Assembly: GCA_025455205.1 (NCBI GenBank)
Contig: JALOMZ010000132.1
Coordinates: forward strand, 1-6,062
DNA from: Chitinophagaceae bacterium
GTDB taxonomy: Bacteria; Bacteroidota; Bacteroidia; Chitinophagales; Chitinophagaceae
Direction: 5' to 3'
DNA length: 6,062 bases
Shown here: positions 5,979 through 6,062 of the stretch, piece by piece
Layout of the letters: every line of letters starts with the position of its first letter
How positions within the stretch are numbered: the stretch's first letter is position 1
The notes under the pieces: model-generated
What the model was told of the DNA's origin: nothing
The model's database searches: none
What the model saw: only the letters and a program-made list of their open reading frames with translations
Program-made: the position numbers and the translations under genes

Positions 5979-6008
5979 ACTTCAAACCTCAAACTTCAAA
6001 CCTCAAAC
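5979..6008. repeat. Heptamer tandem repeat, four ACYTCAA units
   Basis: Four uninterrupted 7-bp units alternate ACTTCAA and ACCTCAA, followed by AC, so the stretch is also a perfect 14-bp tandem duplication. On the other strand it reads as alternating TTGAAGT and TTGAGGT. It ends 8 bp from the stop codon of the minus-strand gene at the right edge. Short tandem heptamers of this sort occur between genes in several bacterial groups; what this one does is unknown. Confidence 0.8.
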
Positions 6009-6016
6009 GGTTTTAG

Positions 6017-6062
6017 TTATCGCCAATCCCCGTACAGCACAAATGCACCCCAGTAGAAGGGA
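6017..6062 (-). CDS. C-terminal end of a probable CHAT-domain protein (partial)
   Basis: On the minus strand the window edge opens into a frame reading PFYWGAFVLYGDWR followed by TAA at 6019-6017. This closely resembles the usual ending of CHAT-domain proteins (hPYYWAaFvliGd-W), caspase-like cysteine peptidases often fused to TPR repeats. Only 14 codons are visible; the catalytic His and Cys would lie outside the window, so the call rests on the ending motif alone. The gene converges on murI. The heptamer repeat begins 8 bp beyond its stop. Confidence 0.6.
   Translation of the reverse strand, partial: PFYWGAFVLYGDWR

Noticed and set aside
5978..6008. The repeat stretch near the right edge as a CRISPR array
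   Set aside because: The units are 7-14 bp, directly adjacent and without spacers, so it is a simple tandem repeat.

Overview
This 6.06 kb window looks like chromosomal DNA from a Bacteroidota bacterium, most likely Chitinophagaceae or a close relative. The evidence is a GLPGLI-family secreted protein (a family largely confined to Bacteroidota), a kelch protein whose signal peptide ends in the common LLAQ context, two matches to the Bacteroidota sigma-factor -7 element TAnnTTTG, an absence of clear Shine-Dalgarno sequences, and a RprY-like response regulator. Most of the window is GC-rich. By hand count the first 180 bases are only about 43% GC, while a sample just inside the kelch gene (241-300) is about 62%.

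Layout. From the left: (i) 1-~210, AT-richer sequence of uncertain origin; (ii) 142-1095 (-), a secreted kelch-repeat protein whose last ~23 residues do not look like kelch; (iii) a 13-bp perfect hairpin at 1196-1224, the likely terminator of the next gene; (iv) 1247-2110 (-), the GLPGLI-family protein; (v) a 146-bp divergent control region with a TAnnTTTG element facing each way, each exactly 21 nt from its start codon, and three hexamer half-sites between them; (vi) 2257-3717 (+), a two-transmembrane sensor histidine kinase, followed 12 nt later by (vii) 3730-4413 (+), an OmpR-type response regulator; (viii) a 181-bp intergenic stretch with a probable terminator and a palindrome; (ix) 4595-5029 (+), a four-helix ABA4-like membrane protein; (x) 5048-5875 (+), glutamate racemase murI; (xi) an intergenic stretch with a heptamer repeat; (xii) 6017-6062 (-), the last 14 codons of a protein ending like a CHAT-domain protease.

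How the parts may work together. The kinase and regulator form an ordinary two-component operon. The divergent GLPGLI gene shares their control region and is an obvious candidate target. Both the periplasmic sensor domain of the kinase and the GLPGLI protein are unusually rich in methionine, alongside arginine or glycine, so a shared envelope or metal-related signal is worth considering; this is inference. The ABA4-like gene and murI are close enough to be co-transcribed. I see no CRISPR array, tRNA, rRNA or recognisable insertion sequence. The most unexplained parts are the left edge (broken kelch gene and composition change), the methionine-rich kinase/GLPGLI pair, and the right edge (CHAT-like end plus heptamer repeat).
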